Shown here piece by piece: positions 22,359 through 30,624 of a DNA stretch of 59,954 nucleotides. The notes beneath the pieces are model-generated. The model saw only the letters and a list, made by a program, of their open reading frames with translations. It was not told the DNA's origin and ran no database searches. The translations under genes were made by a program, and so were the position numbers. The DNA lies in the NCBI GenBank assembly GCA_947459825.1, contig CANHFH010000004.1:1-59954 (forward strand), written 5' to 3'. The stretch comes from Pseudomonadota bacterium. Lineage in GTDB: Bacteria > Pseudomonadota > Gammaproteobacteria > Steroidobacterales > Steroidobacteraceae. How positions within the stretch are numbered: position 1 is the first letter of the stretch; every line of letters begins with the position of its first letter.

Positions 22359-22385
22359 TTAACGGCGGCCGGAACGCAAACTTTA
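22359..22385 (-). promoter_or_regulatory. sigma-28 (FliA) promoter of flgM-flgN
   Basis: On the minus strand the -35 element TAAAGTTT (22378-22385) and the -10 element GCCGTTAA (22359-22366) are separated by exactly 11 bases. Only one base departs from the FliA consensus TAAAGTTT-N11-GCCGATAA. It lies 31 bases upstream of the flgM start, so FliA should drive its own antagonist. Confidence 0.85.
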
Positions 22386-22403
22386 GGGCTTTCTCCCGGC
22401 CAT

Positions 22404-23090
22404 TCAACGATCTGCGCGCACCACGCCCCTGCTATCGGCACGGGCCTGGATGATCCTTAGGGATGTCGTGTGCCGGATGCGCACCGCGTCACCCTGTCGG
22501 GCATCGGCCATGGCGACACCGCTGGAGCGCACCTCGAAGCCCGGGGCACCCGCGATCACGGTGACGATCTCGCCCCGGCGGACGAGAGGCGCGGTCTCCA
22601 GACTATCGAGCGCCACCGGCGCTTCGGCGGCGATCGGTCGGCGGACGCGCTGACCGATGAGGGCTGTCATATCCGTGGCGCAGCAGTCCGCGAGTCCGGG
22701 GATGCGTCGTTGCGCGATCGCGAGGTCGGCCTCGATGAGCAGGGTCCCCGGCAGCAGCGCGCGGCGGGCCACGACGATCTTTGCCTCGGTCTCCACCTGC
22801 ATCGGCACGAGCACGCTCCACGGAACAGGGCCCGCACAAGCGACCCTTACGGAGAACCGCGGACCTTTGGGGGCATGCGGCAAGGACGTCTCCAGCGGCC
22901 GGTCGCAGGCGGTGAGCCGCAGTCTCTCGTCCACCGATCCCGCCGCCGCACGCACGCCTGGGCCACGCGCCGCGACCGCATCCTCGGCGCTCGCGGCGAT
23001 CGTCCGCAGGTCCTGATGCGCCGGCATCGTGGTCGCTGCAAGCGGGGCCGAGGCGCAGAGCAGCGCCAAAAAACCGATACGACATTCCAT
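22404..23090 (-). CDS. flgA: flagellar P-ring chaperone FlgA
   Basis: A 228-residue periplasmic protein that assists FlgI assembly around the rod. A signal peptide is visible (MECRIGFLALLCASAPLAA). The C-terminal SAF-like domain carries ARRALLPGTLLIEADLAIAQRR, GQRVRRPIAAEAPV and VRIRHTTSLRIIQAR typical of FlgA. An upstream open frame is proline-rich noise, so ATG 23090 is chosen even though no clear ribosome-binding site precedes it. A sigma-54 site just upstream predicts a nearly leaderless transcript. It begins the flgA-flgM-flgN unit. Confidence 0.92.
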   Translation of the reverse strand: MECRIGFLALLCASAPLAATTMPAHQDLRTIAASAEDAVAARGPGVRAAAGSVDERLRLTACDRPLETSLPHAPKGPRFSVRVACAGPVPWSVLVPMQVETEAKIVVARRALLPGTLLIEADLAIAQRRIPGLADCCATDMTALIGQRVRRPIAAEAPVALDSLETAPLVRRGEIVTVIAGAPGFEVRSSGVAMADARQGDAVRIRHTTSLRIIQARADSRGVVRADR

Positions 23091-23101
23091 GGCACGGAAA
23101 C

Positions 23102-23118
23102 AGCAAGTGTCATGCCAT
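23102..23118 (-). promoter_or_regulatory. sigma-54 (RpoN) promoter of flgA
   Basis: The minus strand reads TGGCATG-ACAC-TTGCT, one base from the TGGCACG-N4-TTGCW consensus, with the required 10 bases between the GG (-24) and GC (-12) pairs. The predicted start of transcription is near base 23091, at the flgA start codon. Confidence 0.7.
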
Positions 23119-23254
23119 CCGGTGGCAGCGTCGTTGCCGCGCGGAGGGGGCGGCGGCGGCAAGAGATTGCCGCTCCCGGTCGGTCCATGCCGTGTCGTAC
23201 GCGGTCTTCGCGGTTGCACCCCGGCGTTGCGGCTCGAAAACGGCCGAATCCTGC

Positions 23255-23271
23255 TTGGCACGGGGCTTGCT
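23255..23271 (+). promoter_or_regulatory. sigma-54 (RpoN) promoter of the flgB operon
   Basis: TTGGCACGGGGCTTGCT is a full match to the sigma-54 consensus, with GG at 23257-23258 and GC at 23269-23270 separated by 10 bases. Predicted +1 is about 23282, giving a 30-base leader before flgB. It should depend on the FleQ-like activator and may be bent by IHF. Confidence 0.9.
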
Positions 23272-23311
23272 TATTCATCCCCGAAGTCAGTTTTCCGGCG
23301 GGGTGACCGCG

Positions 23312-23722
23312 ATGTTCGATCTCGATAGCCACATTGGATTGCATGCCGACGCGCTGAAGTTGCGCTCGAAGCGGGCGGAATTGTTGGCACGCAACCTCGC
23401 GAACGCCGATACGCCAGGTTTCCAGGCGCGGGACATGGATTTCAGGTCTGCGCTCGAGTCGGTCCGTCAGGACGGCGGCGGCTTGTCGTCGTCCACCACC
23501 CGCCCGGGACACCTGGCTCTGGGCGGTCCGGGCGCGGATGCGGGGGTGCCCGAGTCTGCGCTCATGTATCGCGTGCCGATCGCGCCCGCGGCGGACGGCA
23601 ACACGGTGGACGTCCAGCTCGAGCAGGCCGCCTTCGCCGAGAACGCGGTGAAGTACCAGGCGACGCTGCAGTTCGTGAACTCGAAACTCCGCGGTCTGAT
23701 GACCGCGCTCACCGGACAGTGA
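23312..23722 (+). CDS. flgB: flagellar proximal rod protein FlgB
   Basis: A 136-residue rod subunit exported by the flagellar type III system. The start at ATG 23312 (MFDLDSHIGLHADALKLRSKRAE) is supported by GGGGTGA just upstream; the frame extends upstream across the promoter and is not used. The N-terminal rod motif ARNLANADTPGFQARD and the helical C-terminus VKYQATLQFVNSKLRGL are intact. It opens the flgBCDEFGHIJKL operon. Confidence 0.95.
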   Translation: MFDLDSHIGLHADALKLRSKRAELLARNLANADTPGFQARDMDFRSALESVRQDGGGLSSSTTRPGHLALGGPGADAGVPESALMYRVPIAPAADGNTVDVQLEQAAFAENAVKYQATLQFVNSKLRGLMTALTGQ

Positions 23723-23737
23723 TAGGGGATCGCAAGC

Positions 23738-24154
23738 ATGTCTTCCTTCAAGGTCTTCGGCATCGCCGGCTCCGCGCTCTCCGCGCAGTCGGTGCGCATG
23801 AACACCCTGGCGAGCAACCTCGCCAACGCCAACACCGTGAGCGGCGACAAAGACAAGGTTTACCGGCCGAGGTATCCGGTTTTCGAGGCCGTGGCCTCGG
23901 AGACGGCGAAGCCGGACGGGATGGGCGCTGCGGTGCGCGTCACCGACGTCATCGAGTCGGAGAAGGCGCCGCTCGCCCGCTACGAGCCCGGCAACCCGCT
24001 CGCCAACGCCGAGGGATATGTGTTCGCGCCGGACATCAACGCCGTCGAGCAGATGGTGGACATGATCGCCGCCTCCCGTTCCTACCAGAACAACATCGAG
24101 GTGATAAACACCTCCAAGGAGATGTTGTTGTCGACGCTGCGGATCGGTCAGTGA
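23738..24154 (+). CDS. flgC: flagellar proximal rod protein FlgC
   Basis: A 138-residue rod subunit, the usual size. It has the N-terminal NTLASNLANANTVSG motif and the C-terminal VNAVEQMVDMIAASRSYQNN-type helix (residues about 105-125). It lies 15 bases after flgB and its stop overlaps the flgD GTG, so it belongs to the same translationally coupled series. Confidence 0.96.
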   Translation: MSSFKVFGIAGSALSAQSVRMNTLASNLANANTVSGDKDKVYRPRYPVFEAVASETAKPDGMGAAVRVTDVIESEKAPLARYEPGNPLANAEGYVFAPDINAVEQMVDMIAASRSYQNNIEVINTSKEMLLSTLRIGQ

Positions 24155-24831
24155 CGCCCATGATCGCATCCGGAACATCCCCCGTGCAGCCCGGTTCGCT
24201 CACCGAACCTGTCGGAACCGCGCGAAAGGACCTGCCGCAGTTCGGCGCCGACCAGTTCATCAAGCTGATGTTGGCGCAGCTCAAGAACCAGGATCCGACG
24301 AAGCCGCTGGAGCCGTCCGAGTTCCTCGGCCAGTTGGCGCAGTTCAGCACCGTCACCGGCGTACAGGGGATGTCCTCCTCGGTCGCCGAACTCGTCGGTT
24401 CCATGCGCTCCTCGCAGGCGCTGTCGGGCGCCAGTCTGGTCGGGCGCGAGGTGATCGCGCCGGGCGAGGCCGCCGTATTCGACGGCACGGGTCCGGTGCG
24501 CGGTGCCGTCGAGGCCCCGAGCGGCGCGAGCGGCGTCGAGTTCGTGGTGCGCGACGCATCGGGTGCGGTCGTCCGACGCCTCCAGTCGACGCCCGTCGAC
24601 GGCGGGCTCACCGAGTTCGCGTGGGACGGTCGTACAGACGTTGGCGCCGCCGCCGCGGCCGGCCCGTACCGCATCGAAGCGCTCGCGCGCTTCGGCAACC
24701 GCGCGGAGTCCGCGCAACTGCTGCTGCGCAGCCGGGTGGACAGCGTGACGCTGGACGCGGCCGGCCGTGGCATCGTGCTCAACACCCCCAATGGTTCCCT
24801 TCCGCTCGGCGCCGTGCGCCGCGTGATGTGA
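24151..24831 (+). CDS. flgD: flagellar hook cap / scaffolding protein FlgD
   Basis: The hook-capping protein, needed for hook subunit polymerisation. The N-terminal domain carries FGADQFIKLMLAQLKNQDPTKP and FLGQLAQFSTVTG, and the C-terminal half has the FlgD Ig-like/tudor region (FAWDGRTDVG to YRIEALARFG). Starting at GTG 24151 (overlapping the flgC stop) gives 226 residues; ATG 24160 is an alternative three codons later. flgE follows by 25 bases. Confidence 0.94.
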   Translation: MTPMIASGTSPVQPGSLTEPVGTARKDLPQFGADQFIKLMLAQLKNQDPTKPLEPSEFLGQLAQFSTVTGVQGMSSSVAELVGSMRSSQALSGASLVGREVIAPGEAAVFDGTGPVRGAVEAPSGASGVEFVVRDASGAVVRRLQSTPVDGGLTEFAWDGRTDVGAAAAAGPYRIEALARFGNRAESAQLLLRSRVDSVTLDAAGRGIVLNTPNGSLPLGAVRRVM

Positions 24832-24856
24832 CCTCAACCCCAGACAGGAGCGAAAA

Positions 24857-26071
24857 ATGACCTTCCGCATCGCGATCTCAGGGCTCAACGCCGCCCAGTC
24901 CGACCTCGCCGTCACGGCGAACAACGTCGCCAACAGCGCGACCACCGGTTTCAAAGGTTCCCGCGTCCAGTTCGCCGAACTGTACGCGTCGGGGCAGGAG
25001 GGTGGATTTGCCGCCACCGGCAGCGGCGTCAAGGTCGCCGGCGTCGACCAGCGCTTCTCGCAGGGCGCGATCAACTTCACGGACAACGGGCTCGACCTCG
25101 CCATCAGCGGCAAGGGGTTCTTCGTGGTCGCCGACGGCGCCGCACGGTCCTACACCCGCGCAGGTGCGTTCAAGGTCGACCGTGACGGCTTCGTGGTCAA
25201 CTCGAGCGCGCAGCGACTGCAGGTCTTCCCGCCGATCGCCGGGGGCGGCTTCAACACCGGCACGACCAGCGACCTGCGTCTGACGGCGGGGGAGAGCCCG
25301 CCGGCGGCCACGCAACGCGTCGCCATGACGCTGAACCTGCCGGGCAACGCCGCGCAGCCGGCCGCGACGCCGTTCTCCGCCACCGACCCGGAAACCTACA
25401 GCCATTCCACGGCGATGACGGTGTACGACTCGCTCGGCGCCGCCCACACGGCGACCGTGTACTTCTCGAAGACCGCTGCACCCAACACCTGGGAGCAGCG
25501 TCTCTACGTCGACGGCAACGCCGTGGGCACCGCGCAGACGCTCGAGTACTCGGCGTCGGGCGCGCTGGTGTCACCGGCCGACGGCGAGGTGTCGTTCCCG
25601 GGCTACACGCCGGGCACGGGTGCTGCGCCGATCGACCTCAGATACGACTTCAGCGCAAGCACCCAGTACGGCAAGGCCTTCAGCGTCAGCGCGATCGACC
25701 AGGACGGCTACACCACCGGTCGTCTGATCGGTGTCGAGACCGGCACCGACGGCGTGGTGCAGGCGCGTTTCACCAACGGCCGCTCGATCGCGCTCGGTCA
25801 GATCGCGATCGCCCAGTTCGCGAGCGTCAACGGTCTGCAGCCGCTGGCCGACACCGCATGGGGCGAGAGCGCAGCGTCCGGCCCGGCGCTGCTCGGCACC
25901 GCGGGCACGGCGGACGGCGGGGCCGTCCAGTCGGGTGCGCTCGAGGGCTCCAACGTGGACGTCACCGAGCAGCTGGTGAACATGATCACGGCGCAGCGCA
26001 ACTTCCAGGCCAACGCCAAGATGATCTCCACCGCCGACGCGGTCTCGCAGACCATCATCAACATCCGTTGA
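24857..26071 (+). CDS. flgE: flagellar hook protein FlgE
   Basis: A 404-residue hook subunit, similar in size to E. coli FlgE. The N-terminus (MTFRIAISGLNAAQSDL, then NNVANSATTGFKGSR) and the C-terminal helix (VDVTEQLVNMITAQRNFQAN) are the conserved D0 core. The central D1/D2 part contains the flagellar basal-body hook domain (TVYDSLGAAHTATVYF). AGGAG precedes the ATG. Its length is set by FliK, also encoded here. Confidence 0.96.
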   Translation: MTFRIAISGLNAAQSDLAVTANNVANSATTGFKGSRVQFAELYASGQEGGFAATGSGVKVAGVDQRFSQGAINFTDNGLDLAISGKGFFVVADGAARSYTRAGAFKVDRDGFVVNSSAQRLQVFPPIAGGGFNTGTTSDLRLTAGESPPAATQRVAMTLNLPGNAAQPAATPFSATDPETYSHSTAMTVYDSLGAAHTATVYFSKTAAPNTWEQRLYVDGNAVGTAQTLEYSASGALVSPADGEVSFPGYTPGTGAAPIDLRYDFSASTQYGKAFSVSAIDQDGYTTGRLIGVETGTDGVVQARFTNGRSIALGQIAIAQFASVNGLQPLADTAWGESAASGPALLGTAGTADGGAVQSGALEGSNVDVTEQLVNMITAQRNFQANAKMISTADAVSQTIINIR

Positions 26072-26095
26072 TGAGTCCCGACCGGAGGACCTGAG

Positions 26096-26845
26096 TTGGA
26101 CAAATTCCTCTATGTGGCGATGAGCGGCGCGCGCGAGACGATGCGCGCACAGGGCGTCAACAGCCACAACCTCGCCAACGCCTCCACCACCGGTTTCCGC
26201 GCCGAGCTCGCGGCCTTCGCGACGCAGGCCGCGGGCGAGGGCGACGGGGTCGGCGCGCAGTCGCGCGCCTTCGCCACCATCGCCGAGACCGGTTGGAGCC
26301 GCGCCTCCGGGCCCCTGCAGTCCACCGGCCGCGACCTCGATGTCGCGGTCGAGGGCGACGGCTGGATAGCGGTGCAGGCGGCCGACGGTTCCGAGGCCTA
26401 CACCCGCGCCGGCGACCTCCGTCTCGACGCCACGGGCGCGGTGCGGAACGGGGCTGGGCATGCAGTGCTCGGGGACGGCGGTCAGCTCGTCATCCCGCCG
26501 CACGCCTCGCTCGTCATCGGCAGCGACGGTGGCATCTCGATGGTGCCGCTCGGCCAGGGCGCCGAGACCACGGCGCGCGTCGGCCGCATCAAGCTCGTCA
26601 AGCCGGACCCCGCCCAGTTGCAGCGCGGCGCCGACGGCCTGTTCCGCCTCAAGGACGGCAGCACGGCGGCGCCCGACGCGTCCGTGCGCGTCGTCTCCGG
26701 CGCGCTCGAGGGCAGCAACGTCAATGTGGCCGACACGATGGTCAAGATGATCGAGCTGTCGCGCCAGTTCGACATGCACATGAAGACCCTGCGCACCGCC
26801 GAAGACAACGCGCGCCAATCGGCCAGCCTCCTGCGGCTCGGCTGA
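26096..26845 (+). CDS. flgF: flagellar proximal rod protein FlgF
   Basis: A 249-residue rod protein beginning with a TTG codon (LDKFLYVAMSGARETM) behind GGAGGA at 26084-26089. It has the N-terminal VNSHNLANASTTGFRAE motif and a C-terminal VNVADTMVKMIELSRQFD helix, both typical of the FlgF/FlgG family. Its position between flgE and flgG, and its shorter length than FlgG, identify it as FlgF. Confidence 0.95.
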   Translation: MDKFLYVAMSGARETMRAQGVNSHNLANASTTGFRAELAAFATQAAGEGDGVGAQSRAFATIAETGWSRASGPLQSTGRDLDVAVEGDGWIAVQAADGSEAYTRAGDLRLDATGAVRNGAGHAVLGDGGQLVIPPHASLVIGSDGGISMVPLGQGAETTARVGRIKLVKPDPAQLQRGADGLFRLKDGSTAAPDASVRVVSGALEGSNVNVADTMVKMIELSRQFDMHMKTLRTAEDNARQSASLLRLG

Positions 26846-26869
26846 CATCACCACCAGCGAGGACGACAC

Positions 26870-27655
26870 ATGGATCCGGCACTCTGGGCAGCGAAGACGG
26901 GACTCGAGGCGCAGCAGACGCGCATGGCCGTCACGGCGAACAACCTCGCCAACGTCAACACCACGGGTTTCAAGCGCGGCCGCGCCGCGTTCGAGGACCT
27001 GCTCTACCAGAACGTGCGCCAGGTCGGCGCCGACGCGGCACAGGACACGCAGCTGCCCTCCGGCCTCACGGTCGGAACCGGCGTGCGCGTGGTCGCGACC
27101 GAGAGGATGTACACGCAGGGCAACCTGCAGATCACGAACAACGCGCTCGACGTCGCCATCAACGGCCGCGGCTTCTTCCAGATCGCGCTGCCGGACGGCA
27201 CCAACGCCTACACCCGCGACGGCAACTTCAAGGTCAACGCGCAGGGCGAGCTCGTCACGGCGGGCGGCTACCGCGTGCAGCCGGCGATCTCGATCCCGGA
27301 GGGCGCGCAGTCGGTGACGATCGGCAACGACGGCGCGGTGACGGTGCAGCTCGCCGGGCAGGTCGCGCCGAGCCAGGTCGGTGCGCTGCAGACCGTCGAT
27401 TTCATCAACCCCGCGGGCCTGCAGGCGCGCGGCGAGAACCTGCTGCTCGAGTCCGCCGCCAGCGGCGCGCCCCAGGCGGGTACGCCCGGCCTGAACGGTC
27501 TCGGCGCCCTGCAACAGGGCGCGCTCGAAAGCTCGAACGTGAACGTCGTGGAGGAGCTGGTCGCGATGATCGAGACCCAGCGCGCCTACGAGATGAACTC
27601 GAAGGCGATCGCCACCACCGACAAGATGCTCGAGACGCTGACCACGCGGCTCTGA
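26870..27655 (+). CDS. flgG: flagellar distal rod protein FlgG
   Basis: A 261-residue protein, almost exactly the E. coli size. It starts [19 protein letters not shown] with [24 protein letters not shown], the distal-rod-specific sequence, and ends with [22 protein letters not shown]. It forms the rigid drive shaft through the P and L rings encoded next (flgI, flgH). AGCGAGGA precedes the start. Confidence 0.97.
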   Translation: MDPALWAAKTGLEAQQTRMAVTANNLANVNTTGFKRGRAAFEDLLYQNVRQVGADAAQDTQLPSGLTVGTGVRVVATERMYTQGNLQITNNALDVAINGRGFFQIALPDGTNAYTRDGNFKVNAQGELVTAGGYRVQPAISIPEGAQSVTIGNDGAVTVQLAGQVAPSQVGALQTVDFINPAGLQARGENLLLESAASGAPQAGTPGLNGLGALQQGALESSNVNVVEELVAMIETQRAYEMNSKAIATTDKMLETLTTRL

Positions 27656-27681
27656 CCGCGCAGCCCGATGGAGATCCAGAC

Positions 27682-28395
27682 ATGACGCCGACATCCGCCA
27701 ACGCTTCGCGCATCGGGGTCCCGAGAGGGCCCGCGACGCTGCTGTGCCTGCTCGTGGTGTGGGTCGCCGGTTGCGCGCACACGCCAGCGGAATACGAGTC
27801 CACCTGGGAGCCGGCGCTGCCGCCCGATCCGATGTTCGCGCGATCGGGCAACGGCGCGATCTACCAGTCCGGGCAGGACGTCCGCCTGTTCGAGAACACG
27901 GTGGCGCGGCGGGTGGGCGACACGCTCACCATCCGTCTGGTCGAGAACATGGACGCCTCGAAGAGCTCAAGCACCTCGACCAAGAAGAACACCGCGGTGG
28001 AGATGACGGGTCCGACCATCGCGGGGCGTCCGGTGACGATCAACGGCGTCGAGGTGCTGGCGGGTGCCGTCGACAACAACAGCGCCTTCGACGGCGAAGG
28101 CTCGAGCCGTCAGAGCAACAGCATCTTCGGCGACATCACCGTGACCGTCGCCAAGCGCTGGCCGAACGGCAACCTGTTCGTGCGCGGCGAGAAGTGGATC
28201 ACCATCAACCAAGGACGCGAGTATGTGCGCGTGAGCGGCATCGTGCGCGCGGTCGACATCGAGCCCGACAACACCGTGCCTTCGACGAAGATCGCCGATG
28301 CCCGCATCACTTATGCGGGGCGCGGCGCGCTGGCCGACGCCAACCGACCGGGGCTGCTGTCGCGGTTCTTCAATTCGCCCTGGCTGCCGTTCTGA
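27682..28395 (+). CDS. flgH: flagellar L-ring lipoprotein FlgH
   Basis: A 237-residue outer-membrane lipoprotein that forms the L ring around the distal rod. The lipobox VAGC places the lipidated cysteine at residue 31 after a hydrophobic stretch. Family sequence includes [27 protein letters not shown] and [23 protein letters not shown]. The start ATG at 27682 lies 26 bases after flgG. The upstream open frame is a shadow of flgF and flgG. Confidence 0.95.
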   Translation: MTPTSANASRIGVPRGPATLLCLLVVWVAGCAHTPAEYESTWEPALPPDPMFARSGNGAIYQSGQDVRLFENTVARRVGDTLTIRLVENMDASKSSSTSTKKNTAVEMTGPTIAGRPVTINGVEVLAGAVDNNSAFDGEGSSRQSNSIFGDITVTVAKRWPNGNLFVRGEKWITINQGREYVRVSGIVRAVDIEPDNTVPSTKIADARITYAGRGALADANRPGLLSRFFNSPWLPF

Positions 28396-28405
28396 GGTCT
28401 GCTGC

Positions 28406-29527
28406 ATGACACTCCGCAAGCGTACCCTCGCGCTCCTCATCGCCTTGATCGCCGCCTTGGGCGTGCTCGCCGCGCCGGCGCATGCGGAGCGCGTCAAGGA
28501 CCTCGCCTCGGTCGCGGGCGTGCGCAGCAACCAGCTGGTCGGCTACGGCCTCGTGGTCGGCCTCGACGGCACCGGCGACCAGACAAGCCAGGCGCCGTTC
28601 ACCATCCAGAGCATCAAGAACATGCTCGCGCAGTTCGGCGTCACCGTGCCGCCGGATTCCAATCCGCAGCTCAAGAACGTCGCGGCGGTGACGGTCCAGG
28701 CCGAACTGCCGCCCTTCGCCAAGCCCGGCCAGACCATCGATGTCTCGGTGTCCTCGATCGGCAACGCGGGGAGCCTGCGCGGCGGCACGCTGCTGCTCGC
28801 ACCGCTGCGCGGCGCCGATGGCGAGGTCTACGCCATGGCCCAGGGCAGCCTCATCGTCAGCGGTTTCGGCGTCTCGGGCCGTGACGGGTCGCGCATCGCG
28901 CTGAACGTGCCGAGCGGCGGCCGCATCCCGGGCGGCGCCACCGTCGAGCGCGAAGTGCCGACGGACTTCGCGACCGCGCCCGCCATCACTCTCAACCTCA
29001 ACGCGCCGGACTTCACGACCGCGACGCGCCTCGCCGAGGGCATCAACCGCATGCTGGGCGCCGGCACGGCCGCCGCGGTGGACGCGGTATCGGTGCGGGT
29101 CGCCGCACCGGCGGACCCGGCGCAGCGCATCGCTTATGTGGCGACGCTCGAGCAGATGGAGATCCAGCCCGGCGAAGCGCCGGCGCGGGTCATCGTGAAT
29201 TCCCGCACCGGCACGGTCGTCATCGGCAGCAATGTCCGCGTGCTGCCGGCGGCGGTATCGCACGGTTCGCTGTCGGTGACCATCACCGAGCGTCAGGACG
29301 TCAGCCAGCCGAACGCGTTCGGCCAAGGCGAGACTGCGGTCGTGCCGCGCTCCGAGATCGATGTGAAGCAGCCCGAGGGGCGGATGTTCAAGTTCGAGGC
29401 GGGCGTGAACCTCGACGCCATCGTCGATGCGGTCAACCGCGTCGGTGCGGCGCCGGGCGATCTCGTCGCCATCCTCGAGGCCCTCAAGCAGGCCGGCGCG
29501 CTGCGCGCCGAGCTGATCGTCATCTGA
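28406..29527 (+). CDS. flgI: flagellar P-ring protein FlgI
   Basis: A 373-residue periplasmic protein that assembles into the P ring with help from FlgA. It has a clear signal peptide ([19 protein letters not shown], ending AHA at residue 27) and the conserved mature start [17 protein letters not shown]. The body contains [19 protein letters not shown] and the C-terminal [17 protein letters not shown]. It lies 10 bases after flgH and 8 before flgJ. Confidence 0.96.
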   Translation: MTLRKRTLALLIALIAALGVLAAPAHAERVKDLASVAGVRSNQLVGYGLVVGLDGTGDQTSQAPFTIQSIKNMLAQFGVTVPPDSNPQLKNVAAVTVQAELPPFAKPGQTIDVSVSSIGNAGSLRGGTLLLAPLRGADGEVYAMAQGSLIVSGFGVSGRDGSRIALNVPSGGRIPGGATVEREVPTDFATAPAITLNLNAPDFTTATRLAEGINRMLGAGTAAAVDAVSVRVAAPADPAQRIAYVATLEQMEIQPGEAPARVIVNSRTGTVVIGSNVRVLPAAVSHGSLSVTITERQDVSQPNAFGQGETAVVPRSEIDVKQPEGRMFKFEAGVNLDAIVDAVNRVGAAPGDLVAILEALKQAGALRAELIVI

Positions 29528-29535
29528 GGTTCGCC

Positions 29536-30624
29536 ATGGCCGATTCCCGCGTCACGCAATACACCGACCTGCAGGGCCTCGCGGCGCTGCGCCGCGACGC
29601 GCGCGCGCAGGACCCGGCGGCGCTGCGCGAGGCCGCGCGCCAGTTCGAGGCGGTGTTCACCCGCATGATGCTCGAGAGCATGCGCGATGCGAGCGGTGGC
29701 GATCCGATGTTCGATTCGGAGGAGAGCCGCTTCTACCGTGACATGTTCGACCAGCAGCTGTCGGTCGAGATGACCCGTGGCCGCGGTCTCGGTCTAGCCG
29801 ATATGCTGGTCGCGCAGGTGATGCGCAGCGGACTCGTGCCGCCGGATCAGGGCGCATCGGCAGCGCCGGTGGCCCCGTCGCCCGGCCAGCCTGTCGCCAT
29901 CGCACCGACGGCATCGACCGCGCCGGCGCCCGCGCCGTTGCCCGCGCCGTTGCCCGTGTCGCCGGTCGCGTCGTCGCCTGTGTCGTCGCCCGTGACGCGC
30001 CCCGCAGCGGACCCTGTAACCGCACCACGTCCGTCGCCCGCCGGTCGCGCGCCGACCCGCCACGAATTCCTGGACGCCATCCTGCCTGCCGCCGAGAGGG
30101 CTGCAGCGAAGCTCGGTGTCTCGCCGCGCAACCTCATCGCGCAGGCCGCGCTCGAGACCGGCTGGGGCCGCCATCTGCCGCGCGGCGAGGACGGTCGCAT
30201 CAGTTTCAACTTCTTCGGCATCAAGGCCACCGGCGGCTGGCGCGGCGCCTCGGTCGCCTCGTCGACCACCGAGGTGCTCGACGGCCGGGCGCAGCGCATG
30301 GTCGAGCGCTTCCGGGCCTATTCCGGCGTCGAGGAGAGCGTCGACGACCATGCCCGCCTGCTCGGCAACAGCCGGCGTTATGCGGCGGTCCGCGGTACCG
30401 GCGACGACGCCCACGCCTTCGGCACGGCGCTGCAGCGCGGTGGCTACGCCACCGACCCGGGCTATGCGCGCAAGATCGTGCAGGTCGCGGACTCGGTCGG
30501 ACGCCTGCTGGAGGCCCGCCGCGCACCGACCCCTGCGGCGCCCGTCGGTGAGCGCGCCCTAAAGGTCGACACGGAGCGGCCGTTAACCGTGGCAGACCTC
30601 CGTAAGGCATCGGGCCGCACATGA
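29536..30624 (+). CDS. flgJ: flagellar rod assembly protein / peptidoglycan hydrolase FlgJ
   Basis: A two-domain protein of 362 residues exported to the periplasm. Residues about 30-100 form the rod-cap domain (AARQFEAVFTRMMLESMRDA). Residues about 175-325 form the glucosaminidase domain with the likely catalytic Glu207 in AQAALETGWGRHLP. Between them, residues 104-173 form a long Pro/Ala/Val/Ser linker of low complexity. This is the gammaproteobacterial fused form rather than the rod-only form. It overlaps flgK by four bases. Confidence 0.95.
   Translation: MADSRVTQYTDLQGLAALRRDARAQDPAALREAARQFEAVFTRMMLESMRDASGGDPMFDSEESRFYRDMFDQQLSVEMTRGRGLGLADMLVAQVMRSGLVPPDQGASAAPVAPSPGQPVAIAPTASTAPAPAPLPAPLPVSPVASSPVSSPVTRPAADPVTAPRPSPAGRAPTRHEFLDAILPAAERAAAKLGVSPRNLIAQAALETGWGRHLPRGEDGRISFNFFGIKATGGWRGASVASSTTEVLDGRAQRMVERFRAYSGVEESVDDHARLLGNSRRYAAVRGTGDDAHAFGTALQRGGYATDPGYARKIVQVADSVGRLLEARRAPTPAAPVGERALKVDTERPLTVADLRKASGRT

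Noticed and set aside
23123-23137. Second plus-strand sigma-54-like site (TGGCAGC-GTCG-TTGC)
   Set aside because: Spacing is right but two positions of the -24 block differ and a perfect site lies closer to flgB; kept only as a weak alternative.
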